Assembly: GCA_031763025.1 (NCBI GenBank)
Contig: JASSKH010000010.1
Span: 9,255,427-9,319,426 of the forward strand
DNA length: 64,000 bases
Source of the DNA: Macrocystis pyrifera
Lineage: Eukaryota; Sar; Phaeophyceae; Laminariales; Laminariaceae
Direction of reading: 5' to 3'
Shown: positions 10,947-22,283 of the stretch, piece by piece
Layout of the letters: each line of letters starts with the position of its first letter
Numbering within the stretch: position 1 is the stretch's first letter
The notes under the pieces: model-generated
Told to the model about the DNA's origin: nothing
Databases searched by the model: none
Seen by the model: the letters and a program-made list of their open reading frames with translations, nothing else
Program-made: the position numbers and the translations under genes

Positions 10947-11053
10947 TTACGGGGGTCAACATAGGTAATAGGACCTATGGCATACATAAAAACCTATATA
11001 TTTACCTATTTTCAATAACAATATTTGGTCCTATTTACTATGGACCCCCGTAA
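10947..11053 (-). mobile_element. MITE-A copy 7
   Basis: Intact TTACGGGGG and CCCCCGTAA ends. Left flank TA; right flank has become TT. Lies in intron 1 of the bactofilin-RGS gene. Confidence 0.8.
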
Positions 11054-11129
11054 TTGTCTAGACTCCGATTTCGGTTTTCTGTCTCACACTCTGTGACCTT
11101 ACCACAAAACCTGTACCAGGGTTATCTCT

Positions 11130-11425
11130 CCCCGATGAAAAATCAGGATAAGACACTCTGCTGTGTGTATGTGCTCATGCCGTTGGGCAAAAGGAATTGA
11201 CCACGTATCTTGCACCAGGGGGGTATGCATCTCTCTAGGATGAACAAATCAAGACAAGACACTGCTGTGCGGGTTGACGTTTCCGGGTAAACAAGAGCTG
11301 GCCGACCACATAACTTGTGCACGTAAACGTAGTACATGGCACCCCTCTGTCTAGGATGAAGAATCAGCACGGACACTCAAGTTGTGCTGATTGATGCTGG
11401 TATCTGTCAGGTACGAATATAGAAA
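11130..11425. repeat. repeat O, tandem diverged copies
   Basis: Two or three diverged units around CATCTCTCTAGGATGAA, GACAC and GTTGTGCTG. Similar pieces occur at 16040-16110 and 25040-25100. No coding function seen. Confidence 0.45.
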
Positions 11426-11744
11426 CTACCGGTTAGATGTCAGGACGAAATTACTGCCGAGAGTACCTGACGAATCGAGGAGCAAAACGAAATGATGGCG
11501 ACGGAGTGCTAGCAGTGGCGGCGGCAGCTGCGCTCGGTCTGCGAGAAGGTGGAAAAGGCACAGGTACATCATTGTCGCGTACTCTACATGCGCAGTACTG
11601 CACCAGTCAGATCGAAAACAAAATTAAGCGTTACTGGAAGCTCTCGCGGCACACCATCCATTACCACTCTAGACGAAAATGTAAGGACCTCTCGGGGTTA
11701 TAAATATGAAGACCAAACGGTCCGTTTCTCTGACAGATCATGGT

Positions 11745-12000
11745 CTATCTATGTACAACAGATCATCTAGTTCGTCACCTGCCGTTGTGAGTGGTTGTTT
11801 GTGCAGGATCTGCATGTGAAGTACGGATCCAACACAGGAAAATATGTGCTGTAGAGCATACCGATTACACAGGTCCCACCCGGCGGCAACATGAACTAAT
11901 TCAAACAAAATCGAGAACAGATCTGACTTGAAAGATCTACATCAAGTCGGAACAATCTGTACATGATCTGTATATGATCTGTCCAAGCTGTGAAACAGTC
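11745..12000 (+). repeat. repeat I copy 3
   Basis: Matches the reverse complement of 175-405, including TGTGCAGGATCTGCATGTG, the GGTCCCACCCGGCGGCAACA block and the closing ATGATCTGTATATGATCTG. Confidence 0.55.
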
Positions 12001-12184
12001 CTCACGATTGCGAGCTGAGTGGCACACCATACACTCAAGATGGACGAAAATGATAAAGGACCGTTGGGGTACAAACATGAATACCAAACGGTCCTCACAG
12101 TTCCGTTCAAAGTGGTCTATACGTATGCCTTATACTCATAGTACTTGTCATAGATCAGACTGATGAAATACGTGTCCTAACATT

Positions 12185-12555
12185 GGCGTCGTCGGCAGGA
12201 CTCACTCACCCTCCTACGTGGGCGTTCCGTCGGATTCAAGACCAACTGGATCGTACTTTATACTTACTATCAGGGTGAAAAAATACGTGCGTAACACTGG
12301 CGACGTCGTCATACGTATCCTAGCACTGGCGTCGTCGGCAATAATATCCTACAGTCACACTGGCGTCGTGCATACGTATCCCTAACACTGGCGTCGGCGG
12401 CATACGTATCCTAACACTTGTGTCGTCGGCATGCTTATCCTAACACTGGCGTCGTCGGCATACGTATCCCAACTCTGGCATCGTCCGCGTACGTATCCCA
12501 ACAATGGCGTCGTCGGCATGCATATCCGAACACTGGCGTCGTCGACAGGACTCAC
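12185..12555. repeat. minisatellite abutting the bactofilin exon
   Basis: About ten units of roughly 30 bp with the core CACTGGCGTCGTCGGCATAC plus GTATCCTAA. At the far end, 12197-12233 repeats the last bases of exon 1 and its donor almost exactly (CTCACTCACCCTCCTACGTG, then GGCGTTCCGTCGG). An exon end and splice site have therefore been copied and now flank the array on both sides. Confidence 0.75.
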
Positions 12556-12559
12556 TCAC

Positions 12560-12783
12560 CCTTCTACGTGGGCGTTCCGTCGGAGGTCGACGACGGAAGC
12601 GCTAACGTTTCCCACGACAGTTCCCTCCACCACCACGGAGTGGCACCCCTCGATGTCCCCGATCACCACACCGCTCCGGGCCACGATCACGTTCGGGCTC
12701 CCCGCGGGCCTCAGGACTCCCTCGAAGCGCCCCTCCACGCGCAGGAGACCCTGGAACTCGAAACGCCCCTGCGGGTTTTCCAT
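12560..12783 (-). CDS. bactofilin-RGS gene, exon 1: bactofilin domain
   Basis: Bactofilins are beta-helical proteins that polymerise without nucleotide and act as scaffolds, mainly in bacteria. The peptide shows repeating G.v.G..... rungs: LLRVEGRFEGVL, NVIVARSGVVIGDIEG, SVVVEGTVVGNVSA, VVDLRRNAHVEG. It ends in two bases, GG, at a perfect donor (GTGAGTGAG). The next exon supplies the third base and another rung. The start may be the ATG at 12781-12783 (MENPQGRFEF). Alternatively the ATG is upstream and this exon begins at 12768 after an acceptor ACCCGCAG. A candidate short leader exon with a GTGAGTATG donor at 14301-14319 is out of phase on its own. The family match is clear by eye; the join to the RGS exons rests on phase and motif continuity. 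Confidence 0.75.
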
Positions 12784-13254
12784 TCCCAAAAAAAAAAGGG
12801 AACATGAAAGGTTATAGCGAATACAGCGAAAGTGAGTTAGTTACGTACACATCGAAAATGACCCATACATTTTATTAAAAAAAAAAAAAAAAAGGAGTGA
12901 GATATTCGGGGCGAAAAAGACGAAAAAAAAAAAAAAAACACTCATAACCGAAACACAATTCGTAAGACATTTAAAAAGCTAACGCTTTCGGAACTTGAGA
13001 CGGGAAAATTAGACGAAAATTACTGACGGTCTGAAGTTCGAACGAGCTCATAACCGTTGTCATGGAATCCCCGTTTCCTCTCTATCGTTGTTGAGGCGTG
13101 ACTGTTTCTTGGAAGGAAGCTATGGGCCCTGTAGCTCAGAAGCATCTGAGCGGAGCAAGGGCAGGCTGACACAATACCAACACACAGGTGTGAGTGATCA
13201 AGAGGAATCAGAGACAACCCGCACAGCACCGTGCAACCCGGGTGACAAAATAAA
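12784..13254. other. A-rich spacer
   Basis: A15 and A17 tracts near 12877 and 12925. The piece CGGAACTTGAGACGGGAAAA resembles repeat L at 24365. A TGTAGCTCAG at 13131 looks like a tRNA A box, but no matching B box or acceptor stem follows. Confidence 0.5.
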
Positions 13255-13470
13255 AATGCCCCGCGACGAATTTCGGAGCCGATTTTTCCCATGACATGCC
13301 TCAAGTGGGGCGCACCCAACGAAATGAAAATGGTGGCTTTGGAATGGTCTTGTCGAGATATTTCCATAGACGCGTCTTTCGGCGTTTGTTTGCACTATCC
13401 CCATTGTCGAGAAAACAAGCTTCGAATTTTGTCCGAGGGTGTGTGTTATCATATCACCCGTGTGATACCG
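13255..13470 (+). repeat. repeat F copy 1
   Basis: GAATTTCGGAGCCGATTTTT, CATAGACGCGTCTTTCGGCG and CATTGTCGAGAAAACAAGCT recur near 28640-28890 and 29880-30070, with a partial copy at 20690-20800. Each is near a TATCACCCGTGTGATA-type word. Open frames across it differ between copies, so it is not called coding. Confidence 0.6.
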
Positions 13471-13690
13471 TAGTCATATCTTACCACCCGTGTGATACGG
13501 TAATGTTATGTTATCACCCGTGTGATACGGTAGTGTTATGTTATCACCCGTGTGATACAGCAGCGTTATGTTACCACCCGTGTGATACGGTAGTGTGTTG
13601 TTTTATTACCCATGTGATACGGCAGTGTTATGTTATCACCCGTGTGATACGGTAATGTTATGTTATCACCCGTGTGATACAATAGTCGGG
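13433..13690 (+). repeat. tandem array of TATCACCCGTGTGATAC
   Basis: Eight units of about 30 bp. Each holds the near-palindrome ATCACCCGTGTGAT followed by ACGGTAGTGTTATGTT. Single units or relatives occur at 20455, 20780, 28625 and 29050. Confidence 0.8.
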
Positions 13691-13983
13691 CCCGTCCCAT
13701 CCTGAACAATCGTATTCTGTCACCAAGCTAAGCCTTCGTACCTATACCCGTACACCGTCCTATTAATACTACTGCTGTACTGCTGTACACCCACCCACCC
13801 ACCGTCGTCAGTCATCGAACAGCAAACCACAACAGAAAGGAACAATAAACACATCACAATGCGCACAAAAGCAACACATAAAACCACAAAAAAAAACTGT
13901 ACCTGGTACGTACATCAACACCAACATCAAAGCAAGCAGCAACAACACCAACAACACAACGACAGCAACAACAGCAGCAACTA

Positions 13984-14092
13984 TTACGGGGGGTCCCATA
14001 GTGAATAGGGCCTATGGTATACATAAAAACCTAAATATTTTAACCTATTTTTACCAACAATATTTGGTCCAATTTACTATGGTCCCCCGTAA
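13984..14092 (-). mobile_element. MITE-A copy 8
   Basis: Intact ends, left flank AC-TA. The right-hand TA opens a TATTAATA word (14093-14100), as in copies 1 and 21. Confidence 0.8.
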
Positions 14093-14530
14093 TATTAATA
14101 CACCGACCACCACCACCACCAACAGCAACCACAACAAAAAATACAACATGTACAACATGTACGACAAACAGCAACAACACCAGCACCACGACCTACCCCA
14201 CCACTACCAACAACACAACAGAAACAACATCAGCAACAAAAACAACAGACAGCGTGGCGGCGGCAGCAGTGGCGATCAACCGAAAGGCGGACATACTCAC
14301 GCACACTGCCGGGGTTCATCCGGCCGCCGTCTCAACAACGTCGGAAGAAATAGTTGCCAATAATTTTCCGCACCCCGCTACAACTACCAGGTATTAACTA
14401 TCAACACCAGGCATTAACCACCAGGTACTATTGATATAAAAAGCCCTTTTCCTACAGCAAAAAAAAGGCCCACACTAACTCCAAGTAGTACCTATGTCCT
14501 CCCCAACGTAGGTACAGGGTGTAGTTTTAA

Positions 14531-14629
14531 TTAACCCTTTCAAGTATGACGTCCCGTTTTGGGGACAAACCGCTTAGAACTTGAATGGTTCGTCCTCAAA
14601 GGGGACTGCAGTTTTGCCCTGGAAGGGTC
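14531..14629. mobile_element. MITE-B copy (piggyBac-type MITE)
   Basis: MITE-B is a hairpin element of about 95 bp. It begins TTAA-CCCTTT, and its long inverted arms read AGGACTGCAGTCCCGTTTTG then GGGACAAAC. TTAA target sites and CCC-type ends are the mark of piggyBac elements. No coding region; mobilised in trans if at all. In this copy TTAACCCTTT (14531-14540) is intact; the right end is GAAGGGTCC. A half element follows at 14637-14697. Confidence 0.65.
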
Positions 14630-14937
14630 CACTATTATAACCCCTTTAGAACGGCACACATTTTTCGGGGTCAAATCACCTGGAATTAGTTCGATCAGGC
14701 TGTTGTTTTCGTAGTCGTGCGCACACGGCCCACCTGTACCGCAAGGACGAGCTCGGGTTGCCCCACTTACCACTTGGAATTAGACTAGCGGAATAAGAGT
14801 AACATTAGTGGAGTGGTACATATGGCAAGGCGGCCTGGCCTTTTTATGCCTGTAGTAGGCCGTGCGCGTTCGAGTTAAGCAAAAGAAACAAAACGTAGAA
14901 AATAAAAAAAGAACCCTTCCGCGGCGTTAAAAACAAA

Positions 14938-15085
14938 CATGAGCAACACCACCGGAAGCAAACGCTGCACCACGGCGGCATCGGCTAACCCGACACGGCT
15001 CGCGGCGAAACAAGTCCCACGCGTTACTCGAAGCGCAAGCTCGTCCGCTTCGGTAGACGCTGGACTCGTGAAAATCGGTTCTTGA
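14938..15085 (+). CDS. weak short ORF or exon, unknown
   Basis: ATG in a good context (AAACATGAGC), open for 49 codons to a TGA at 15083-15085. The peptide is Ser/Ala/Thr-rich (MSNTTGSKRCTTAASANPTR). The minus strand of the same stretch is also open with plausible codons (ADELALRVTRG), so strand and reality are uncertain. No domain recognised. Confidence 0.2.
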
Positions 15086-15289
15086 CAGGTCTCGTAAAAA
15101 TATATATATATATATTTCCCGAGCCTTCTCGGAGTGGCAAAAGCATTCATACTACTAGTAGTAGGGTGGTGAATCGCACCCGATTCAACCAAACGATAAC
15201 GATTCAATCGACGTCGGAATCGCAAAATGGAGACTCCTCTCTACCCGAATATTCCCAACGTGCTCTAACAGCTATATATTGGACCCCTC

Positions 15290-15480
15290 ACCAGGCGGGG
15301 AGGGGTGGGGTGTCGTATTAATTTGTTGCTTACCTTTGTCATTTGACCATGGACCACACATCCCTTTCGAGACGGAGCAAGGGGGGAGGGGGTTCGATAT
15401 CATGCATGGCCGTAGTCGTATGACCATAGACCCTCGCACCCCTACAATGCCGGGACGGCGCACGGGGGGGGGGGGGGGTG
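15290..15480 (+). repeat. repeat P unit plus CATGCATGGCCGTAGTCGTA unit
   Basis: First a P unit (TTGTTGCTTACCTTTGTCAT, then CATCCCTTTCGAGACGGAGC) and a G6 run. Then CATGCATGGCCGTAGTCGTA, GACCATAGACCCTCGCACCC and a G14 run. The second unit is also the end of repeat C copies. Confidence 0.6.
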
Positions 15481-15846
15481 ATAGGGGCTCGCTTCGCCCG
15501 TTCGATTTCACTCCAAACAAACTCAAAGCAAGCCGATTAATCGAGAAAAAGACGATGAACCGGCCTCTCGCCGAAATACAGACTTAAACATCAATCACAT
15601 TTTTTTCTCCCCAACGCCATTTTTCTCCAGCGAAAGGATCAACAAGCACAACTCCCTTCCACACGTGAAATGACAACAAGCTACCAGGTATTGATTTGGG
15701 TGGTCGTGTACGAAGTATAATTCTGCAACCAAGTAAACTCGAAAGGAAGTCCCTGACTTTGGGGCGCCGAATGAACCAGCTAAAAGTGAAATAATGCTGA
15801 TGGTGGACATTCTTCATCGTCTCCTGCTAAAAGGAACAACATAACA

Positions 15847-15951
15847 TTACGGGGGTCTATAGTTAACAGGACCTATGACATACATAAAAACCTATATATT
15901 TGGGTATTTTTACTAACAATATTTGGTCCTGTTTACTATGATCCCCCGTAA
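15847..15951 (-). mobile_element. MITE-A copy 9
   Basis: Well preserved. Left flank CA instead of TA; right flank TA. Confidence 0.8.
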
Positions 15952-16332
15952 TAGCATCACCGCAGCACAGCATTCTCAAGCCTATATTTTCCCCCCAAGT
16001 TGAGGTGAATTATCTCTGCCGCGCAGATTTGTGTGACTCCAGAGGTGGCATCTCTCTAGGCCAACAAACAGCACAGGCACTGGGCGTGCTTGTGCTGGAC
16101 GCAGGAGCAGCAGCATCAACACCACGATCGATGGAAATGGCAGGCATAAACAACACTCACCAGGGGTGTATGTATGGCAGCAGTAACCATTCATCGGTCT
16201 CCCACCAAAAATCATCCACGCATGAGATCTCGTAGGATTCGAGCTGAACAGTTGATAATTAATTGGCCCCAGGTACGCCGTAAAGAGCGTAGACTTGCAC
16301 AGGGTGCAGCGCACGTTTTCTCTACAACCGTA

Positions 16333-16430
16333 TTAACCGTTTCAGTACTACAGTCCCGTTTTGGGGGACAAACTACTTGGAGATAGACTGGATTGTCCCC
16401 AAATTGGGACTGCAGTACTAAAGGGATCAA
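16333..16430. mobile_element. MITE-B copy
   Basis: TTAACCGTTT start, TACAGTCCCGTTTTGGGGGA arm, and GGGACTGCAGTACTAAAGGG arm ending TCAA. Confidence 0.7.
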
Positions 16431-16439
16431 GGGTGTTAA

Positions 16440-16565
16440 AACCAAGCCTTCATATTTTCGGAAGGCTCTCAAATCAGATATTTCCTTAAGACACCTTGTT
16501 CGGTTTTGGCAAACCCTCCCGTTCTGAAAACAATCGAGCGCCCAACAAACAACCATACCGTTGCG
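16440..16565 (+). repeat. repeat M copy 1 (short)
   Basis: TATTTTCGGAAGGCTCTCAA, TTTCCTTAAGACACCTTGTT, CGGTTTTGGCAAACCCTCC and AATCGAGCGCC are shared with 29115-29340 and 45425-45650. Confidence 0.6.
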
Positions 16566-16632
16566 CGACCTCAACGCCGTTTACGGTACCTGGTAGGGCT
16601 GTGAAAGCTATCTGACAGTAAGTGGTCGACTA

Positions 16633-16737
16633 TTACGGGGGACCATAGTAAATAGGACCTACGGTACACACTAAAACCTATATATTTACCTATTTTTACA
16701 AACAATATTTGGTCCTATTAACTGTGGCCCCCCGTAA
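16633..16737 (-). mobile_element. MITE-A copy 10
   Basis: Intact ends, AC-TA left and TA-GT right flank. Confidence 0.8.
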
Positions 16738-16844
16738 TAGTCAGGAGTTGACTTACAGCATCACATATTCAGTCGGTAACGCAGGGGATTGATTGCGGAA
16801 AATCGCGTATTTGTATCCTGCGGGCGCGTATGTGTCTCGAGATG

Positions 16845-16929
16845 CCTTTTAGAACCACAGTCCCGTTTTGAGGACAATCGACTCAGATTTTTCAAGTAGG
16901 TTGTCCCCAAAACGAGACTGCAGTCCTAC
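16845..16929. mobile_element. MITE-B copy
   Basis: Arms CCACAGTCCCGTTTTGAGGA and CCCCAAAACGAGACTGCAGT; terminal CCCTTT parts lost. Confidence 0.6.
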
Positions 16930-17084
16930 ATACTTCGAAGTAAAAAGGTTGAAGATTGGTTTGGTTAGTGGAGTTTTTAGAAAAAACGAAATAAAAAAAT
17001 AACCTTATCATCTCAGAACCACAGGAAGGTCTAAACCCCCAATACACAATGTTGGGTCGGGCCTTGAAATCCTTCATCAGCCTG

Positions 17085-17160
17085 AAAGTACCGTTGATCA
17101 GCCCGAAAGGACCGTTGGTCAGCTCGGAAGGACCGCTGACCAGCCTGATAGGACCTATTC
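17085..17160 (+). repeat. 24-bp minisatellite
   Basis: Three to four copies of CAGCCCGAAAGGACCGTTGG with variants. Confidence 0.6.
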
Positions 17161-18828
17161 CCGAACGGCCATCACCCTCGGAGTGTTTTTTGTGTTGACG
17201 AATTGGCCCAGTTTCGACTACAAATGTTGATAGCCCTAACCCTCAGCCTACGCCGATCAGACGCATTCAGCCATTGGTTACGTAGAATTGGTCTCTTTGA
17301 CTCGAGCACAGTAGTAGTGAGTGCCATCCGTTCTCTTGAAAGAAATTGGTAGCTCTAGCATACTTCAAGCGTTTGATTGGAGATGCTACAGCAGGTCTAT
17401 TGTAGTAGTCTACACAGCCCTCCGTCACCGAGCGGCATCAAACTATCCATTTCTGCAGACTATTAATAGTGTTGAAATGTCATATCGAATTTGTCGACAT
17501 ATGGACACTTCCGATGTATCGCGTCGAACGCGTCTCGGCCCTCCATCCCCTGCATTCCCTTTTGCTTTTAATGCAGATACTGAACGAAAGCTTCCATTCA
17601 CAGTATGCACAAAGTCTCGGTATCGTATCCATTCGTTTTTTTATTCATCGGTACTCTATCGTTTTGAAACAGGTAACGATATCCGATATCTAACACTACC
17701 GCCGACAATGGCGCCTCCAGCCGACCAAAGACACGGGAGAAAGCACTTCCGGCATCCATCACTCGAACACGTGGGAGCCATACAACCCGCTTTATATTGA
17801 TCACACAATCGTTCCATTGATCATCTCTCAATATCATCATCGTGATCATCGTCGCTACCATTGTCACTGTAACTGTCATAAAAAATCACTATCATCATGC
17901 ATCATCAACATCATCACCACTGTCGTTATCATCATCACGTCTCCAATTTCCGTACTTAACCACAAACAGAAATAGGGGTGGTTTGCTAAAAATGCTACAA
18001 TGGAAGAAATACCGCTGTTTGCCAGGATATTCCATGTACCAGGTATGTATGACTCAGGCATGTACGTACGATAACAATTTCGGACAGAAAAGAAAATTAA
18101 CAGTAAAATCAACACTGGTAGGACTGCTGTGGATTATTACAGTAATATTAATGGTGGGACTGGCTGTGGCGAGGGGGACTCAGCAGTAGCCAGCACATAT
18201 CACATATTACACCACGTCATATTTCGTGATACCGTACACATATTGTGCATTTTCCCGTCCGGCATGATACAACGAATATCATCTGATAACGCATTACCTT
18301 AGTCTCTTTTTCATCGCTCTGATGAGCCACAACCAACTATCCCAGATCCCCTTCTTGAAGGCTCCAGATCAACCTGTACATATGCATGCGCGCCTGCTCG
18401 GCTAATCTCGACGCTCTACGAGGCCTACGAACAGGACAACCTCGTGGACATGTACCGAACAACCTTCGGGCTAAGGACAGAACAACCTCGAGGACATGGA
18501 CCGAACAACCTTCTGGAGTAGCATCTACACTGCTCTCTGTAGCATGTACCTGGTATTCACCGGTACCTTTGAACTCGAAAAAAAAACACCGTTTGGACCA
18601 TAATATCAACCAAAACATATCCATTATTCCCGGTCAAAGTGATACTCGTTTATTGAAAATGTGTTATTGATAACTACCGTAGACGTATTACAAACAGTGG
18701 TTTTACAAGCAAAGGCGAGAATATGATGTACGCTGCAGCAAACAATCCGGACACATGGACCACTTTCGACTTGGCTGAAGGGGGCAGGCTGCAGAGGGGG
18801 TAAACCGCCGTCTTTCTTTTTTTCTTTT
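17161..18828. other. no recognised feature
   Basis: A 159-codon open stretch (plus strand, 17321-17800) has no recognisable domain, splice context or coding-like composition and is treated as chance. A CAT/ATC-rich tract lies at 17820-17940. Confidence 0.45.
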
Positions 18829-18927
18829 CTAACCCTTTGTAGGACTGCAAACCCGTTTTCGGGACAAACCAGTCAAATTCCAACTAGTTTGTCGCCAAAA
18901 CGGGACTGCAGTCCTACAAAAGGTTAA
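18829..18927. mobile_element. MITE-B copy
   Basis: CTAACCCTTTGTAGGACTGC at the left and CTACAAAAGGTTAA at the right; the best preserved terminal inverted ends, including TTAA. Confidence 0.75.
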
Positions 18928-19130
18928 ACAACTCAGGCGGGGTAAGATCGATTTTTTTTTTGTAATTCCTCAAAAGCCATATTTGCAAGCTTGGTGAGAT
19001 AATTCGATCGCGCGTGCTATCGAGACACATCTACACGACCAATCGCAAGCAACCTCGGCCCTTCTAGAGAGCCTGAGCGCGCGTGTTTCCGTGTATTGTA
19101 CATATACACTGCGGTAGAATCTACCAGTTA

Positions 19131-19262
19131 GGCTCATTCTTACCGGAGAGCTTTTTTTCTAGAATTTCCAAAGTTTGGAAATAATTGGAGATAGGTATCA
19201 AGATACGGAGGCCTTCTGTCACAATTCGTGAACTTCTCCAGAAGCAAAAAAATCAGGAAAGT
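19131..19262 (+). repeat. dispersed repeat N, copy 2
   Basis: Partner of 2079-2210, from GGCTCATTCTTACCGGAGAG to the AAAAAAATCAGG block. Confidence 0.65.
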
Positions 19263-19837
19263 CTAGTCCCAGAGAGGACAAATGCTACAAACCTCAAAAA
19301 AATCAGGAAGTCATGAAAAGGACAGTCGATCGACCAGAGAGTAGCAGCACAAGACCAGTAGAAGTTCAGTAGATTCGAAACAATAAGTCGCTAAAAGTAA
19401 GGACTGTTTATCTTGAATAATAGTATCCGGCTGGTATAAAAGATGTCATTGCATTTAGGTACAGACCGGCACGTAGACTCCTCCAGACCAACTAGGTTAT
19501 TACTAGGTCCGGGTTAGGACTACAGCAGTAAGTGGTCCAGAAGTTTACAGCAGTAGGTTTTACGTTGAAGTCGCCACACATCACATCTCGCATGTATCAC
19601 CTCTCTGATATTTGCCGAGGACAGCCCGAGGGCGGGCCGCCTGCAGTGACCTGGCAAGCACCGAACGTTGTTGCCACACCGGTCTGAACAACAAAAAAAA
19701 AAAAATGAAACCGTCAAACTGCTGAACGTGTTGTATTGTGCGCAAAGCTTTCCTCCAACACCTGCCTGGTAAAAACACCGCATTAATACACCATTGCTTT
19801 AGGTGAATATACACGATATCAACTTGAGCTATTACTA

Positions 19838-19953
19838 TTAACCCTTTAGAACCGCAGTCCCGTTTTGGGACCAATCTACTCAAATTTCTAAGCAGTTTGT
19901 CCCCAACTCAAATTCTAAGGAGTTTGTCCTCAAAACGGGACGGCAGCAGTCCA
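19838..19953. mobile_element. MITE-B copy with doubled centre
   Basis: TTAACCCTTTAGAACCGCAG start. The loop AAATTCTAAG-AGTTTGTCC is present twice in tandem; the right terminus is missing. Confidence 0.65.
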
Positions 19954-20203
19954 GCGCCGACTTACACACAGCCGGCTGATAGCTCGGCGGTTATCCTGTG
20001 TTGTATATAACGAGCCAATAGTTGCGCGACACCCCTCGAGCAAGTCATACCACAAGTATAGCGAGAAATTCTTGATTCGGTTCGAATGTTTTTCCGGTTG
20101 AAACATGAAGGTCCAGGCTGAACAGCCAGACGGGTCCCAGATTGTGCTTTTGTTTGATACATCAGCGACATAGTATTAATAGAACCATCTGGCACCAGAT
20201 CAT

Positions 20204-20425
20204 GCATACTGTATATCTGATATACACCATGATCACTTCTGAGGTATATACCTGGTAATATAAGTTAAACCCCTTTTAGGACTGCAGCCCCGTTTCGGGG
20301 ACAAACCAGTCAAATTCCAAGTAGTTTGTCCCTTAAACGGGACTGCAGTCCGAAAAGGGTTTAACTTATATTACCAGGTATATACCTCAGAAGTGGTCAT
20401 GGTGTATATCAGATATATAGTATGC
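20204..20425. repeat. 222-bp near-perfect palindrome
   Basis: A MITE-B (20265-20364, TTAA at both ends) lies at the centre. The inverted match continues about 60 bp outward on each side with only two or three mismatches. The outer arms include GATATACACCATGATCACTT and TGAGGTATATACCTGGTAAT. A normal MITE insertion does not make its flanks inverted copies of each other. Confidence 0.85.
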
Positions 20426-20689
20426 AATAGTCACCGCTGACCGTTGCCGTTATCACCCGTGTGGTAAGTAAGCTAATACAATCCCTTGGAAGAACTTTCA
20501 ACCCGGTTTTCTCGACATATATAGGCAAACGAGAGAGGATGCAAAGGCCGAGGCGTCGCGTTTTCGGGAAGGCCTCGAAGAAGCAAGATGACGCCCCCAG
20601 CCCTGGCATGACCTTTCATGGCCGACGTTCTCTCGCACGATACGTGGGGGCACACAACAACCAAATCGTGACATCAATATCGCTGAGGG

Positions 20690-20800
20690 CTTCCCAAAGA
20701 CGGCGTCGCTCGGGATTTTGCAATCTCTCTGTTGCCGAGGAAAACAGGTTGTAGAGTACTCCGAGGGGGTGTGATATCATATCACCCGTGGGATACGGTA
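20690..20800 (+). repeat. repeat F copy 2 (partial)
   Basis: CTCTGTTGCCGAGGAAAACA to CATATCACCCGTGGGATACG matches the right half of 13255-13470. Confidence 0.5.
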
Positions 20801-21382
20801 GGCTCAGAAGTGGCCGTGGTGTGTGTGTCGCATCTGCTGAATAATAAAAGCACAACACCCAGGCCAGAGGCATCATACCTGGTAACGAGTACCTTGTACC
20901 TCGTACGCCCTAAACCCCACAAAGAAAACCTGCACCCACACCACAATGAATCATGTTTGTGTTTGCTTTTATCAATAGTTTTGAGGGACATGCTGGATGG
21001 AATTATTGAGCTGGATAATGTTCGCAGTCAGTTGTATCAACCTGGACCGGCAAATACAAATATGTCAGAGGTATACATCCATTCTCGGAGTGTGATACGT
21101 ATGTGAAACCAAAATCGGGGATGGTATTCCCGGCCTGAGTGGCATAGCGGCAAAAAAAAGGTTTTACCTAACTATTTGTGGACGGTGAGAGCAAGATTCC
21201 ACAAAATAAACATTACGACAACAGCAGCAGTAGTACCTACAGAACTACGCTATAAACCAACGTGCCTGCAACTTGTCGGTGAAGGGAGAAAGAAGACCGA
21301 GAGGGTACGACCCCATCATTCGTACCCAACTTGAATACTACAATGATACAGCACTACTGCTGCTGCTGCTGTACATCTTCAG

Positions 21383-21575
21383 GGATCCCGGGATAGCGAA
21401 CAAAGCAACGATACCTTTGGTGTTATCAAGCGTGTACCTGGTAGGAGTATATAGTACTGGTATATAGTATAGTATAGTATAGTATATAGCGTTGGCGACA
21501 GCGGTACACACAGTATGGGTAGGGGTAAGGATGGTGTTGCGCCCCGTGCCGTGCATAGGAGGAGTCCTTGCATTG
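21383..21575 (+). repeat. repeat K, plus copy
   Basis: About 190 bp, nearly identical to the reverse complement of 52584-52773. Includes ATAGTATAGTATAGTATA and GTAAGGATGGTGTTGCGCCC. The shared region contains a TACCTGGTA word in this copy (CACCTGGTA in the other). Confidence 0.75.
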
Positions 21576-21720
21576 TAGGGACTTGGACACCAATCAATTG
21601 GTGTCATCATTTAATTAACAATAGTGAAGCAGGCAGTGGCCGTTGCTGTAGTCGTCAGTTATAGTAGATAGTATTCAATGTCCCCTCTCAAGTCCGAGCT
21701 TTCGGCAACTCCTTCCTACA

Positions 21721-22260
<540 letters not shown>

Positions 22261-22283
22261 TAGCAATAGTACAAGTATTGATA

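Larger units (their letters stand above)
10086..12559 (-). other. intron 1 of the bactofilin-RGS gene
   Basis: About 2.5 kb. Contains G-run-linked repeat P (10118-10390), MITE-A copy 7, repeat O, repeat I copy 3 and a minisatellite that ends at the exon 1 donor. Donor GTGAGTGAG; acceptor CTCTGACCAG. Confidence 0.6.

Noticed and set aside
13125-13200. tRNA-like TGTAGCTCAG at 13131
   Set aside because: No B box and no acceptor stem pairing; not a tRNA gene.
13433-13690. CRISPR-like array
   Set aside because: Units are contiguous tandem repeats with near-identical spacers of 10-15 bp, in a eukaryotic genome, with no cas genes.
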